Origin: Bacillota bacterium
GTDB taxonomy: Bacteria > Bacillota_I > Bacilli_A > Acholeplasmatales > Acholeplasmataceae
Direction: 5' to 3'
Length of the DNA: 55,199 bases
Assembly: GCA_018818645.1 (NCBI GenBank)
Contig: JAHIRQ010000067.1
Coordinates: 1 to 55,199 of the forward strand
The notes below the pieces were generated by a model. That model saw only the letters and a list, made by a program, of their open reading frames with translations, ran no database searches and had not been told where the DNA came from. Shown in pieces: positions 1 to 8,353 of the stretch (the first letter of the stretch is position 1; every line of letters starts with the position of its first letter). A program made the position numbers and the translations under genes.

Positions 1-62
1 ATCGATACCGCAGCTAGCGATACCACATAAAGCATCTTCTTTAATCTTAAGTAATTTGACAT
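1..62 (-). CDS. ribU: Riboflavin ECF transporter S component, 5' end only
   Basis: Only the first 20 codons lie in the window; the gene runs off the left edge. The visible peptide begins MSNYLRLKKMLYVVSLAAVS, a short basic stretch running into a hydrophobic helix, as at the start of RibU-type S components. The start is set by an AGGAGG ribosome site at 72-77, nine bases upstream. A second ATG six bases further upstream hits a stop after six codons. The function call rests mainly on the FMN riboswitch in its leader, which in Gram-positives controls riboflavin synthesis or uptake genes. Another FMN-controlled membrane protein cannot be excluded from this fragment. Confidence 0.7.
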   Translation of the reverse strand, partial: MSNYLRLKKMLYVVSLAAVS

Positions 63-85
63 GTCATTTAACCTCCTAAGTTAAC

Positions 86-111
86 AAAAAATCGCCAAAT
101 TACTTCGGCGA
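86..111 (-). terminator. Intrinsic terminator of the FMN riboswitch
   Basis: On the minus strand a TCGCC/GGCGA stem (107-111 with 92-96) is followed by a run of six T (91 to 86). It lies between the aptamer and the ribosome site of the transporter gene. This is the position expected of a terminator formed when FMN is bound. Confidence 0.75.
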
Positions 112-130
112 CAAAAGAACGTCAAAAAGA

Positions 131-243
131 CATTATCTTCTTCCATCCAGACTTTACTGTCGGTCCTTGAGTTACACAAGGTCTGCCCTAAGGCTCGCGG
201 ACTATACCGCCGGTCACGAATTTCACGTTGCCCCGAAGTATTC
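131..243 (-). promoter_or_regulatory. FMN riboswitch (RFN element)
   Basis: Read on the minus strand, this stretch carries the conserved RFN blocks in order: CTTCGGGGC near 240, GACCGGCGGTA near 210, CCGCGAGCC near 197, and GACAGTAAAGTCTGGATGG near 165-142. It ends in GAAGAAGAT. The variable arm is the hairpin ACCTTGTGTAACTCAAGG. These are the diagnostic conserved segments of the FMN aptamer. It lies between a minus-strand promoter (256-283) and the terminator at 86-111, so the element should switch off transporter expression when FMN is plentiful. Confidence 0.95.
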
Positions 244-255
244 AATTACACGATT

Positions 256-283
256 ATTTTATCATAATTATTTTAAATTACAA
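256..283 (-). promoter_or_regulatory. Promoter of the riboswitch-ribU transcript
   Basis: Minus-strand TTGTAA (278-283), a 16-base spacer and TAAAAT (256-261) with an extended TG upstream of the -10. It would start transcription just upstream of the FMN aptamer. Confidence 0.65.
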
Positions 284-294
284 TATACGCCCAT

Positions 295-308
295 TGAAAA
301 CGTTTTTT
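295..308. promoter_or_regulatory. Possible CcpA cre-like site upstream of gpmI
   Basis: TGAAAACGTTTTTT matches the cre consensus TGWAANCGNTNWCA at all but the last two positions. It lies roughly 55 bases upstream of the probable gpmI start of transcription, where cre sites can activate glycolytic genes. It could equally be a chance match in AT-rich DNA. Confidence 0.25.
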
Positions 309-322
309 TTGCATATGAATTC

Positions 323-349
323 TTGAGTTTAGTCAAATTAAAGTATAAT
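323..349 (+). promoter_or_regulatory. Promoter of gpmI
   Basis: A perfect TATAAT (344-349) is preceded by TTGAGT (323-328) at a 15-base spacing, or TCTTGA (321-326) at 17. The ribosome site AAGGAG is at 369-374. Confidence 0.6.
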
Positions 350-385
350 GAATGTGGAAGAAATCGATAAGGAGTATAACAAACC

Positions 386-1909
386 ATGAATAAAAAATTC
401 GCAGCATTAATCATTATGGACGGATATGGTCTAGCACCTGATAGTCCATCCAATTCAGTTTCACTGGCTAAAAAGCCATTTTTAGATTCACTTTTTAAGG
501 AATATCCCAATAACGTTTTACAAGCAAGTGGAGAATACGTAGGTCTTCCTGATGGACAAATGGGTAATTCTGAGGTCGGTCACTTAAATTTAGGTGCTGG
601 TCGTGTTGTCTATCAATCCTTAACTAGAATTAATGTAGCAATTAAGGATGGATCATTTTTTAAGAATCAAGCATTTCTAGATGCCATCAATTATACAAAG
701 AAAAATAATAGTAAATTACATATCTTCGGACTTGTATCTGATGGAGGAGTTCACTCCTATCCAACCCACATTAAAGCACTTCACGACCTAGCAGTCTCGA
801 ATGGAATCACACCCTACCTACACGCATTTATGGATGGTAGAGATACTGCACAAATGTCTGGATTAGGATTCTTAAAAGACTTAATCGATCATGGTATGAA
901 AGTAGCTACTGTTTCTGGAAGATACTATGCGATGGATAGAGATAACAACTGGGATCGTATTCAAAAAGCCTTTGATAATATGGTTTTAGGTACTGGAAAG
1001 ACATATTCAAATGCACTTCTTGGTATGCAAAAATCTTATGATGAGGGTGTTACTGATGAATTTATTATTCCATTTCTAGTGGATAAGAATGGTTTAATTA
1101 GCGATAAGGATGCAATCCTATTCGCGAATTTTAGACCAGATAGAGCAATTAGAATTGCTACTGCATTTTCAAATCCAGATGCTACAAACCTTTATGAAAC
1201 ACCAGGCAAAGCTAAATTCGATAAAACAAATGCACCTAAAGATATCTTCTTAGTTTCAATGATGCATTATAACGAATCCGTTAAAGGTCCACTTGCATAC
1301 GAACTACAAACTTTAGATAATTTATATGGTGATGTTATATCAAGTGCAAATCTAAAACAATTAAGAATTGCGGAAACAGAAAAATATCCTCACGTAACCT
1401 TCTTCTTTGATGGTGGTACTGATAAAGAATTAAAAGGCAGTACAAGAATACTTGTTCAATCACCAAAGGTTCCTACCTATGATTTAAAACCTGAAATGAG
1501 TGCTTTTGAAGTTAAAGATAAAGCAGTTGAAGCGATTTTATCAAAAGAATATGACACAATGATTCTTAATTTTGCAAATCCTGACATGGTTGGACATACT
1601 GGTTCAATAGAAGCTACAACAAAAGCAGTTGAAACAGTTGACCAATGTACAAAAGAAGTTGTAGAAGCTATTTTATCAATTGGTGGGGTTGCTATCGTAT
1701 TGGCAGATCACGGAAATGCTGAAAAAATGAGAGATGATTTAGGAAATCCTCATACTGCACATACAACCAATTTAGTCCCTGTTGTAATTACTAAGAAAGA
1801 TGTTAAAGTAAACACTGGCTCTTTATGTGATGTAGCACCGACACTACTTGATTTACTAGGTTTACCAAAACCAAAAGAAATGACTGGAAAGAGTTTGATT
1901 ATTAAATAA
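386..1909 (+). CDS. gpmI: 2,3-bisphosphoglycerate-independent phosphoglycerate mutase
   Basis: Interconverts 3- and 2-phosphoglycerate in glycolysis, in the cytosol, using two Mn ions and a phosphoserine intermediate. Its 507 residues match the usual family length of about 510. Family motifs are all present: the first metal motif MDGYG near residue 11, the catalytic serine S62 in GNSEVGHLNLGAGR, MDGRDT, GRYYAMDRDNNWDR, FANFRPDRA, and near the C-terminus ADHGNAE and HTAHTTN, which carry metal ligands. The start has AAGGAG 11 bases upstream. It is transcribed alone, between a good promoter and a strong terminator. Glycolysis is the expected sink for the glucose and glucose-1-phosphate made by the glucan locus downstream. 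Confidence 0.98.
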   Translation: MNKKFAALIIMDGYGLAPDSPSNSVSLAKKPFLDSLFKEYPNNVLQASGEYVGLPDGQMGNSEVGHLNLGAGRVVYQSLTRINVAIKDGSFFKNQAFLDAINYTKKNNSKLHIFGLVSDGGVHSYPTHIKALHDLAVSNGITPYLHAFMDGRDTAQMSGLGFLKDLIDHGMKVATVSGRYYAMDRDNNWDRIQKAFDNMVLGTGKTYSNALLGMQKSYDEGVTDEFIIPFLVDKNGLISDKDAILFANFRPDRAIRIATAFSNPDATNLYETPGKAKFDKTNAPKDIFLVSMMHYNESVKGPLAYELQTLDNLYGDVISSANLKQLRIAETEKYPHVTFFFDGGTDKELKGSTRILVQSPKVPTYDLKPEMSAFEVKDKAVEAILSKEYDTMILNFANPDMVGHTGSIEATTKAVETVDQCTKEVVEAILSIGGVAIVLADHGNAEKMRDDLGNPHTAHTTNLVPVVITKKDVKVNTGSLCDVAPTLLDLLGLPKPKEMTGKSLIIK

Positions 1910-1914
1910 TACAT

Positions 1915-1946
1915 AAGACGAAATCATAACCGATTTCGTCTTTTTT
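1915..1946 (+). terminator. Terminator of gpmI
   Basis: A perfect 11-bp stem (AAGACGAAATC at 1915-1925 with 1932-1942) and a 6-base loop run into a T-tract to 1946. Confidence 0.92.
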
Positions 1947-1990
1947 AAATCATTTCACCTATTTTGTTAAGCTGAAAAGCATATATTTGA

Positions 1991-2019
1991 TTGTATATAA
2001 ATCAATAAAATGTTATATT
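1991..2019 (+). promoter_or_regulatory. Possible promoter of the first GH35 gene
   Basis: TTGTAT (1991-1996), 17 bases and an extended -10 TGTTATATT (TATATT at 2014-2019). If correct, an upstream in-frame ATG at 2010 would not be in the transcript, which supports translation from 2058. No LacI-type operator is visible here. Confidence 0.4.
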
Positions 2020-2057
2020 TATATTATAAATATAGTTTTTCAGAAAGAGGTATGTTT

Positions 2058-4454
2058 ATGTCGTTAATATCTTATAATAAGCAGCTAATACTTGACGGAA
2101 TTCCACAAACTTTGATGTTTGCTGAATTTCATTACTACCGCACACCAAAAGAACAATGGGAAGATCGAATCAAACTCATTGTTGAAGCTGGTTTCCATGG
2201 AATTGCAGCTTATATTCCTTGGTTAATCCATGAGGAATTCGAAGGTGATTTTGACTTTAATGGTAGAAAACGTGGTGAACACGATTTAATAGGATTTATA
2301 GATCTTCTTGAAAAACATAATCTCTATTTTATTCCAAGACCAGGACCTTTTATCATGGCAGAGATGAAAAATGATGGTATTCCTTATTGGGTATATCAAA
2401 AATACCCACATATTTCACCAATCACTTGGGACAACAAACCTGGAACAACAGTTACAGTAGATTATCTTGATACTGATTTTTTAAATGTCTCAAAAGCTTA
2501 TTACCAACAAATCATTCCTATACTTGTCAACAAGCTCTATCCAAAAGGTAATGTCGTTGCGTTACAATTAGATAATGAAATCGGTATGTTGTCATGGGTG
2601 AGTAACAATCCAGAGCTCAATAAACCTGTTATCAAATCTTTTATCAGTTTTTTAGAAAGAAATTATGATCAACCTTCAATTCGATATCCATTCTTAAAAT
2701 TAGATACAGATCAAATCATTGAGTATATCAGAATACCTAAAGCAGATTATATCAATCAATTGCATTTGGATTTAGGTTACTTCTTTAGAGAAAGAATTGA
2801 TATATATGTTGAATTCTTAAAAAATACAGCTATTGATTTAGGATTTAACCAAAACTTGTTTATCATCAATATCCATGGATGCAGTGCAGGACGCACCATG
2901 ATGTATCCTATTGGAATCTCACAACTTTATAAATCCTATTATGGTAAGAAAAATGTGATTTCAGGAAGTGATGTCTATATATCTGGATTTGACGTCCCAC
3001 AATTTCATGATTCCTATATGGCTAATATCTTAACTGATGCTACCAATGATGAAAACCAAGCATTGACAAGTTTAGAATTTAGTGCTGGAACAGGAGATTA
3101 TGGAAACAACTTTTCTCAACGATATAAAACGAGTCGAATTGATTTCTTAACACGCACTTTTGTAGCATTAGGAAATCGCCTTCTTAATTTCTATTCGTTT
3201 GTTGGAGGTACAAACTACCGCTTGGACTATTCACTGAGTGACGGGAATGATCGAATCGCTTCAACTGGTGAAGCACATGGATTTGCCGCTCCTATTAGTC
3301 CTGATGGAACGAAGAGTTATGTATTTGATAGAACAAAAAATGTTGTTCAATTGATGAGAAGTCATGGTCTTAGTTTGGCAAAACAAAAACCAATTTATGA
3401 CAACATCACCTATGGATTTATACCTGATTATTTTATGACAGAATTTCATTATCCAGGTCTTGAACCTAAAATACACCGTTCATTACAGCAATTTAGAACA
3501 GGTGGAGCGTGGGATGTAGTCGTTAAAACATTATTATTACTTAACTATAATATGAATGCTACGAATCTCGATATGTTTAATCCAGATCCAAATAAAATTC
3601 TTATTCTTCCTTCCGCAGAATATATGAGTCAGCAAGTTCAAAAACGTATCGTTACCTTTTTACAAAAAGGTGGAAAATTATTACTATACGGACAAGTACC
3701 AAGATTTGATCTTGAAGGTAAACCTTGTCAATTATTAGCTGATTATTTAGAACTTGAGTTCATTAGAGATTACGAACACAAAGGATACAGATTCCGTACA
3801 TCGATTGTTGCTATGAATCATGCGAAAGGTAGACCAGAACTTCATAGATCTTATTTCCAAACATGGAAATCAAAAGATGAAAAAGATGTTTTATTCAAAG
3901 TTTATCATCTTAATGAAGCGTGTGGATTCTATCTTAAAGATAAAAATTCAATCATTATAACAACAGATTATAGAAGTGACCTAGAACTCTTTGATACATT
4001 CATGAATCTACTTAAAGCTAAGAAAAATATAACTCACACAGATATCCCTTATCATGGTGTCTTTATGATTCAAACAGAAGATGAACATCAAACATCTTAT
4101 CTTCATATCATCAATATGGATGATTTTGATAAATCATTTGATGTGAATGCGAAATACATAAAAGATTTACCAATCTATATTGAAGGTAATTCTGCTTTAC
4201 TCTTAGCATTTAATCTTCCTATTAATGCCTTTACTAAAGTCATTTCTTCTACCAATGAGATCTTTAAATTCAATGAAGATTCCATTACAGTCAAATTGAA
4301 TGGACCTCGAATGAAATTAGTTCTTGAAACTACTCAAACCGTTGATATGAATGACAAAACAGTTAAAATAACAAAAGAGAACAATTTAACAATCATTGAA
4401 AAAGATTCAAGACTATATTCAGAAAGTGAACTTGTTATTCAACTCAAAAACTAA
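2058..4454 (+). CDS. GH35-family glycosidase/glucosyltransferase, cytosolic
   Basis: A 798-residue GH35 protein without signal peptide. The N-terminal TIM barrel shows the family pattern: FAEFHYYRTP, AYIPWLIHEE, RPGPFIMAEM. The acid/base is probably E174 in LDNEIG and the nucleophile probably E340 in SLEFSAG. Beta-sandwich domains follow. Canonical beta-galactosidases have an AEW-x-x-GG-x-PAWL motif; here it is AEMKNDGIPYWV, with an unusual insert GRKRGEHDL before it. Family knowledge: a GH35 member encoded in an endo-beta-1,2-glucanase cluster of Ignavibacterium is a beta-1,2-glucosyltransferase. Inference: this protein and its paralog at 31779-34133 may act on beta-1,2-glucan. Start: an in-frame ATG lies at 2010, but AAGAGG at 2045-2050 is seven bases before 2058, so I chose 2058. 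It is a single gene, separated from the locus by an IS. Confidence 0.85.
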   Translation: MSLISYNKQLILDGIPQTLMFAEFHYYRTPKEQWEDRIKLIVEAGFHGIAAYIPWLIHEEFEGDFDFNGRKRGEHDLIGFIDLLEKHNLYFIPRPGPFIMAEMKNDGIPYWVYQKYPHISPITWDNKPGTTVTVDYLDTDFLNVSKAYYQQIIPILVNKLYPKGNVVALQLDNEIGMLSWVSNNPELNKPVIKSFISFLERNYDQPSIRYPFLKLDTDQIIEYIRIPKADYINQLHLDLGYFFRERIDIYVEFLKNTAIDLGFNQNLFIINIHGCSAGRTMMYPIGISQLYKSYYGKKNVISGSDVYISGFDVPQFHDSYMANILTDATNDENQALTSLEFSAGTGDYGNNFSQRYKTSRIDFLTRTFVALGNRLLNFYSFVGGTNYRLDYSLSDGNDRIASTGEAHGFAAPISPDGTKSYVFDRTKNVVQLMRSHGLSLAKQKPIYDNITYGFIPDYFMTEFHYPGLEPKIHRSLQQFRTGGAWDVVVKTLLLLNYNMNATNLDMFNPDPNKILILPSAEYMSQQVQKRIVTFLQKGGKLLLYGQVPRFDLEGKPCQLLADYLELEFIRDYEHKGYRFRTSIVAMNHAKGRPELHRSYFQTWKSKDEKDVLFKVYHLNEACGFYLKDKNSIIITTDYRSDLELFDTFMNLLKAKKNITHTDIPYHGVFMIQTEDEHQTSYLHIINMDDFDKSFDVNAKYIKDLPIYIEGNSALLLAFNLPINAFTKVISSTNEIFKFNEDSITVKLNGPRMKLVLETTQTVDMNDKTVKITKENNLTIIEKDSRLYSESELVIQLKN

Positions 4455-4461
4455 CAAAAAG

Positions 4462-4477
4462 GGGGCTTTAACGAAAT
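4462..4477 (+). repeat. Left terminal inverted repeat of the IS
   Basis: GGGGCTTTAACGAAAT matches the inverted right end at 14 of 16 positions. Confidence 0.65.
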
Positions 4478-4500
4478 AGATTAGTTTCAGCCTTGATAAC

Positions 4501-4535
4501 AAAAAAGCCACTCTGGAAACCAGGGTGGTTTTTTG
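4501..4535. terminator. Bidirectional terminator hairpin inside the IS left end
   Basis: A long stem, AAAAAAGCCACTCTGG (4501-4516) with CCAGGGTGGTTTTTT (4520-4534), closes an AAA loop. A-tract on one side and T-tract on the other let it work both ways. It would end GH35 read-through and shield the transposase from outside transcription. The transposase -10 box TATAAT (4537-4542) begins just after the T-tract. That puts the start of transcription almost on the ATG at 4549, so the mRNA may be leaderless. Confidence 0.8.
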
Positions 4536-4548
4536 GTATAATTGAAGT

Positions 4549-6051
4549 ATGTCAAGTACTCAATTAAATCAAGTCTATTTTAACTCAAAACAATTAAAAT
4601 TACCACTATCATTTGACATAAAAATACCATTTGATAGTGAAGCACGAACATTTGACGAAGTATTTCGGAGGATTGATTTAAATAAATACATCGTAGCCGA
4701 ACCAAAAGTTGGTAGAATCGGTTATAATCCAGTCAATATGCTCAAATTGATATTGTTTTGTCAGATGGAAAACATCACAAGCCTAAGAGACATGGCTAAG
4801 GCAGCCCAACATGATATTAGAATTATGTGGCTTACAGATGAGCTAAAGCCTTCCCATCAAACGATTAGTGAGTTTATGAAGAATCGTTTGAAAGATAGCA
4901 TTGAAAAGCTATTCAATGATTTGAATCAATATATCATTGATCAAGAGAAAATCGATACGGATAAGCTCTATATCGATGGCACAAAGATTGAAGCCAACGC
5001 AAACAAATACAAGTTCATCTGAAAAGGTTCCATTGAAAAATTTAGAGATAAGCTCTACAAAAAAATAAGTAAGCATATTGAAAAACTTAACGATCAATAT
5101 CGAGAGATAGGGATCTTCTTTCCGATTTACGAACATTATGAAGTTCGTTATATTGAAAGTATTTTGAAGTTTTTAGAGCGTGAAGTAGAACAATCAGATA
5201 TTACATTTGTCTATGGAAAAGGTCAAAGGAAGACACCTCTACAAAGGGATTATGAAGAGATATCTGAATACATCATCAAGCTTAGTGAGTATGAAAAATA
5301 CATCGATATCATCGGTCCAGATAGAAACTCATGTGCGAGAACGGATCATGACGCGACATTTATGCACATGAAAGAAGACTACATGAGAAATGGTCAGTTG
5401 AAAGCAGGATACAATGTTCAGATTGGGGTTTCTGATGAATATATCCTACACCTAGATATCTTTCAGGACCGAAGTGACTATCAGACCTTCATCCCCTTCC
5501 TTAAAGGGTATCATCAAAGCGTTGGCATTTATCCGAAATATCCAGTCGCAGATGCTGGATATGGTGGTTTGAAGAACTATCGATATCTTAAGGACAATGA
5601 GATGAAACTCTATCAAAAGTATACGATGTTCAGCAAAGAGACAAATGATAAGAAGTATGCAAGTGATCCTAAACGACCTGTCAATTTTAGAAAAGATGAA
5701 ACTGGGAACTTCTACGATGAAACTGGAGAAAAACTAAACTTCTTATGGCATAGTAAGAAGGGACATGATGTCTATGAGGTACCAAGTTCAAAGCGTAGAG
5801 TGGATATCAATGAAGAACTCTGGGCACTTCAAAAAGAAGCAAGAGAAAACCTTACGTCAGAACTTGGTATTGAACTCAGAGTACAGCGTTCGATTCAAGT
5901 TGAAGGTGCATTTGGCATCATTAAAGAGCAGATGAAATTTAGAAGATTCAAACGTCGTGGTATTCAAAATGTGAAATTTGAGTTTATGCTCATCGCAATT
6001 GGCTACAATTTAGCGAAACTTCACAATAAAAAATACAGAATCATTCAATAA
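4549..6051 (+). pseudogene. IS1182-family transposase interrupted by one in-frame TGA
   Basis: A DDE transposase for cut-and-paste movement of its IS. The frame runs 500 codons from 4549 to the TAA at 6049-6051 with a single interruption: TGA at 5020-5022 (codon 158). It falls inside the conserved segment DGTKIEANANKYKFI-stop-KGS, where family members have Trp. Catalytic residues are intact: D143 in YIDGTK, D335 in VADAGYGG and E452 in VEGAFG. The N-terminal DUF772-type region and C-terminal FRRFKRRG are also present. Three other Trp codons in the frame are TGG, and neighbouring genes use TGA as a stop, so this looks like a recent TGG-to-TGA nonsense mutation. Alternatives are read-through or origin in a UGA=Trp mollicute. 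There is no clear ribosome site, and the second piece has no credible start of its own. Confidence 0.85.
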
Positions 6052-6154
6052 TTATCCATTGGAAAACTAAGGATTCTCGTAGAATCCCCTTTAAACATGT
6101 CCAAAAATAAGTGTTTTTGACAGTTTATCCACATTGGTGGAGATAAATCAAAGA

Positions 6155-6213
6155 AAAAAGGACTGCTAAGTCCATGAAGAAAATTAAATCTTCATTTCGT
6201 TACAGTCCCTTTT
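6155..6213 (-). terminator. Terminator-like hairpin after the sulfatase maturase
   Basis: On the minus strand AAAAGGGACTG (6213-6203) pairs with CAGTCCTTTTTT (6165-6155), around an inner ATGAAGA/TCTTCAT pairing. A T-tract follows. It coincides with the right end of the IS, so the element seems to supply the terminator for the 21.8-kb operon. Confidence 0.6.
6194..6209 (-). repeat. Right terminal inverted repeat of the IS
   Basis: Read from 6209 leftwards the sequence is GGGACTGTAACGAAAT, matching the left end at 14 of 16 bases. Confidence 0.65.
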
Positions 6214-6233
6214 GCTATATTGACTTCACATGT

Positions 6234-7346
6234 TTACGATTTAATTGTGTATCCACTTTCAATTTTTTTAGCAAGTTCCAAAAAACTCTGATCTGCATAA
6301 GTAAAGAAATTTTTATAGACTTCACAATGTATATCCTTATGACTAGCATCTCTTCTTCTTTTACATCCTGTTCGACATAACTTAAACCAAGGACATTGAT
6401 AACACTCATCATTTCTTATTAACGACTCATCAATAAATGATTTAGCTATTTTTGATTGATGAACATTTTCAAATGTCTGTTCGAAAATATTCCCTAGTTT
6501 ATATGGATCTGTCACATAAAAATCGCATGGATAAATACTACCATCAGATTCGATCACATTTTGAATCGAACAAACCCCTTTTAAGTCACAACTTTCTGGT
6601 TCATATCCCAAATAGATTAAAAGCATATTATCAAAATAACGAATAGAAGTAAAATTTCCATGATGAATATCATCTATCCATAAATCAAATGACTTCTTTA
6701 GGAATTTTAAGTAATGTTCGTTATCGAGAGATTTATTGCTTAAACTCCGATTAAAATCATCAATTTGAGGTATGAATTGCATATGATTAAGGTTATGATT
6801 CTTGAAAAAAGCATATGTTTCTTCTATACGATCTGCAAGATCATTATTCAAAACTGTCAATACGTTCGTTTGAACACCATGATTTAACAATTTTTCAACA
6901 TTTTTCATGATGTCTTCATGTGTTCCTTTATTAGAATGATAAGGTCGAAAACAATCGTGATGTGATTGTTCACCATCAATTGATACACCTACTAAGAAAT
7001 GATTTTCTTTCAAGAACTTGATCCATAGATCATCTAAAGTTGTCCCATTGGTCTGGATCGAGTAGGTGATGATTTGGTTTTTCTTTTTTTTATTTACGTA
7101 ATGAATGAATTCTTCAAAGTAATCTAGGCCAATCAAAGTTGGTTCACCACCTTGAAATGCAAAATGGATCATTCCTTCATCTACGAAAGATAGTGCTTGA
7201 TTGATCAATTTTTGCATCGTTTCTCTCTTCATAAAGCCATAATCTTTAATCTGCCTATGATTTGAAACATCTTCATAAAAACAATACGAGCAGTTCATAT
7301 TACATTTACTACTGCTCGGTTTAACTAATATTGAAATCTTTTTCAA
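6234..7346 (-). CDS. Anaerobic sulfatase-maturating enzyme (radical SAM, SPASM)
   Basis: Oxidises the active-site Cys (or Ser) of sulfatases to formylglycine without oxygen, using S-adenosylmethionine and three 4Fe-4S clusters. The radical SAM motif CxxxCxxC is C15-C19-C22 (CNMNCSYCF). FQGGEPTL follows near residue 65. A C-terminal SPASM region supplies the cysteines for the auxiliary clusters, including CSIQ, YPCDF, CYQCPWFKLCRTGC and HCEVY. Length 370 is typical. The start is TTG at 7346, with AAGGAG at 7354-7359 seven bases upstream; no better ATG exists. It is the last gene of operon 1, 15 bases after lacI. The only visible client, a CLPSR-type sulfatase, is 22 kb away in operon 2, which links the two operons. 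Confidence 0.93.
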   Translation of the reverse strand: MKKISILVKPSSSKCNMNCSYCFYEDVSNHRQIKDYGFMKRETMQKLINQALSFVDEGMIHFAFQGGEPTLIGLDYFEEFIHYVNKKKKNQIITYSIQTNGTTLDDLWIKFLKENHFLVGVSIDGEQSHHDCFRPYHSNKGTHEDIMKNVEKLLNHGVQTNVLTVLNNDLADRIEETYAFFKNHNLNHMQFIPQIDDFNRSLSNKSLDNEHYLKFLKKSFDLWIDDIHHGNFTSIRYFDNMLLIYLGYEPESCDLKGVCSIQNVIESDGSIYPCDFYVTDPYKLGNIFEQTFENVHQSKIAKSFIDESLIRNDECYQCPWFKLCRTGCKRRRDASHKDIHCEVYKNFFTYADQSFLELAKKIESGYTIKS

Positions 7347-7361
7347 AGGTTAACTCCTTCA

Positions 7362-8315
7362 TTAAGTATTACGTTTTATAATTTTGATTCCAGCAACTTT
7401 TTGGGTTTCAACAACTTCACCTTTTAAGATAGAAAGCATATCTTTAGCAACTGTGATACCCCATGCTTCATGTTCAATACCTATCGTTGTTAATCCACCG
7501 TTAATATATTTAGATACATCGACATCATCAAATCCTATGATATTTAAATCTTGTGGAATTTTTATTCTATATTTTTGAAATGCATTGATCATTCCGATTG
7601 CCATTTCATCGTTTGCACAAAAAATACCATCAAACGGTGGAACACCTTCAAGTTTTTCAACGATATCTCTTCCACTTTTTTCTGTAAAATCACCGAAATA
7701 AACCATTTGAGGTAAATTGTGTTCTGCTAATACAGTGGTATACCCTAAATATCTTTGTTCATTTTCATGGCTTCCAAGAATTCCAGAAAGATAAGCGATT
7801 TTTTTTCTTCCCTGATTCACTAAATACTCTGTAGCTATACTTGCACCATCATAAGAATTCAATACATTGGAATAAACGAACTCTCCACCAGGATTAAGAC
7901 GGTCCAGTAAAATAGTTGGTATTGCAAGATTTTGTGCAATTTTAATCACTTTATCTTCTACTTTTGGACATAAAATAATTGCTGCATCGATTTGACGCTC
8001 AGTAATCATCTTTTTGGCATTCTTTGAAAAAGAGACTATCAAATTGTAATCACTACATTCTAGACCTGTAGCTATGCCATCATAGATTTTATGGTAAACA
8101 GGACCACTAAAACCAGAAACAAAGAACCCAATGTTCATTGTATTTTGGTTTTTTAAGTTGCGTGCAGCAGCATTTGGATAGTATTTTAATTTCTTTGCTA
8201 CTGCCCAGATTTTATCTTTAGTTGCTTGAGGAATATTTCCAGAATCATTTAAAGCATAAGAAACTGTTGAAATACTATATCCAGAAGCTTTAGCAACATC
8301 CTTAATCGTTACCAT
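7362..8315 (-). CDS. LacI-family transcriptional regulator
   Basis: A 317-residue repressor. The N-terminal helix-turn-helix TIKDVAKASGYSISTVSYALN (residues 3-23) and hinge region PNAAARNLK are typical of LacI/GalR proteins. A periplasmic-binding-protein-like sugar domain follows (residues 60-310). The ribosome site AAGGAG is nine bases upstream. The gene sits inside operon 1, after the GH94 gene and before the maturase, so it is likely autoregulated. Probable operators are the 12-bp palindromes TGAAACGTTTMA at 28131, 28251 and 37921. Their central CG is what this DNA-binding class recognises, but the assignment is inference. The inducer is likely a sugar from the glucan pathway, perhaps sophorose. 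Confidence 0.93.
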   Translation of the reverse strand: MVTIKDVAKASGYSISTVSYALNDSGNIPQATKDKIWAVAKKLKYYPNAAARNLKNQNTMNIGFFVSGFSGPVYHKIYDGIATGLECSDYNLIVSFSKNAKKMITERQIDAAIILCPKVEDKVIKIAQNLAIPTILLDRLNPGGEFVYSNVLNSYDGASIATEYLVNQGRKKIAYLSGILGSHENEQRYLGYTTVLAEHNLPQMVYFGDFTEKSGRDIVEKLEGVPPFDGIFCANDEMAIGMINAFQKYRIKIPQDLNIIGFDDVDVSKYINGGLTTIGIEHEAWGITVAKDMLSILKGEVVETQKVAGIKIIKRNT

Positions 8316-8353
8316 AACATCACTCTCCTTGTATCTTATTTATCATAACTCTT

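Larger units (their letters stand above)
4462..6209 (+). mobile_element. IS1182-family insertion sequence, about 1.75 kb
   Basis: The element carries one IS1182-type transposase gene. Its probable ends are 16-bp imperfect inverted repeats with 14 matches: GGGGCTTTAACGAAAT at the left (4462-4477) and GGGACTGTAACGAAAT read inward from 6209. Similarity continues a few bases outward (CAAAA-G on both sides), so the exact boundary may be off by up to seven bases. I see no convincing target-site duplication. It sits between two convergent genes, eight bases after the GH35 stop codon, and its right end overlaps the terminator of the maturase gene. Confidence 0.75.

Noticed and set aside
167-370. A 67-codon plus-strand frame between ribU and gpmI.
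   Set aside because: It runs through the FMN aptamer and both divergent promoters; the conserved RNA on the other strand explains the sequence.
2010-2057. Translation of the first GH35 gene from the upstream ATG at 2010.
   Set aside because: It has no ribosome site and lies in the predicted promoter; AAGAGG sits seven bases before 2058.
4549-5164. The genome uses UGA for Trp (genetic code 4), explaining the TGA inside the transposase.
   Set aside because: TGA ends gcvPA, gntR and the NHL-Yip1 gene in ATGA overlaps, and all other proteins in the window are complete with TGG for Trp.
4455-6220. A target-site duplication flanking the IS.
   Set aside because: Flanks are AAAAAG on the left and TTTTGCT on the right; the similarity is inverted, not direct.
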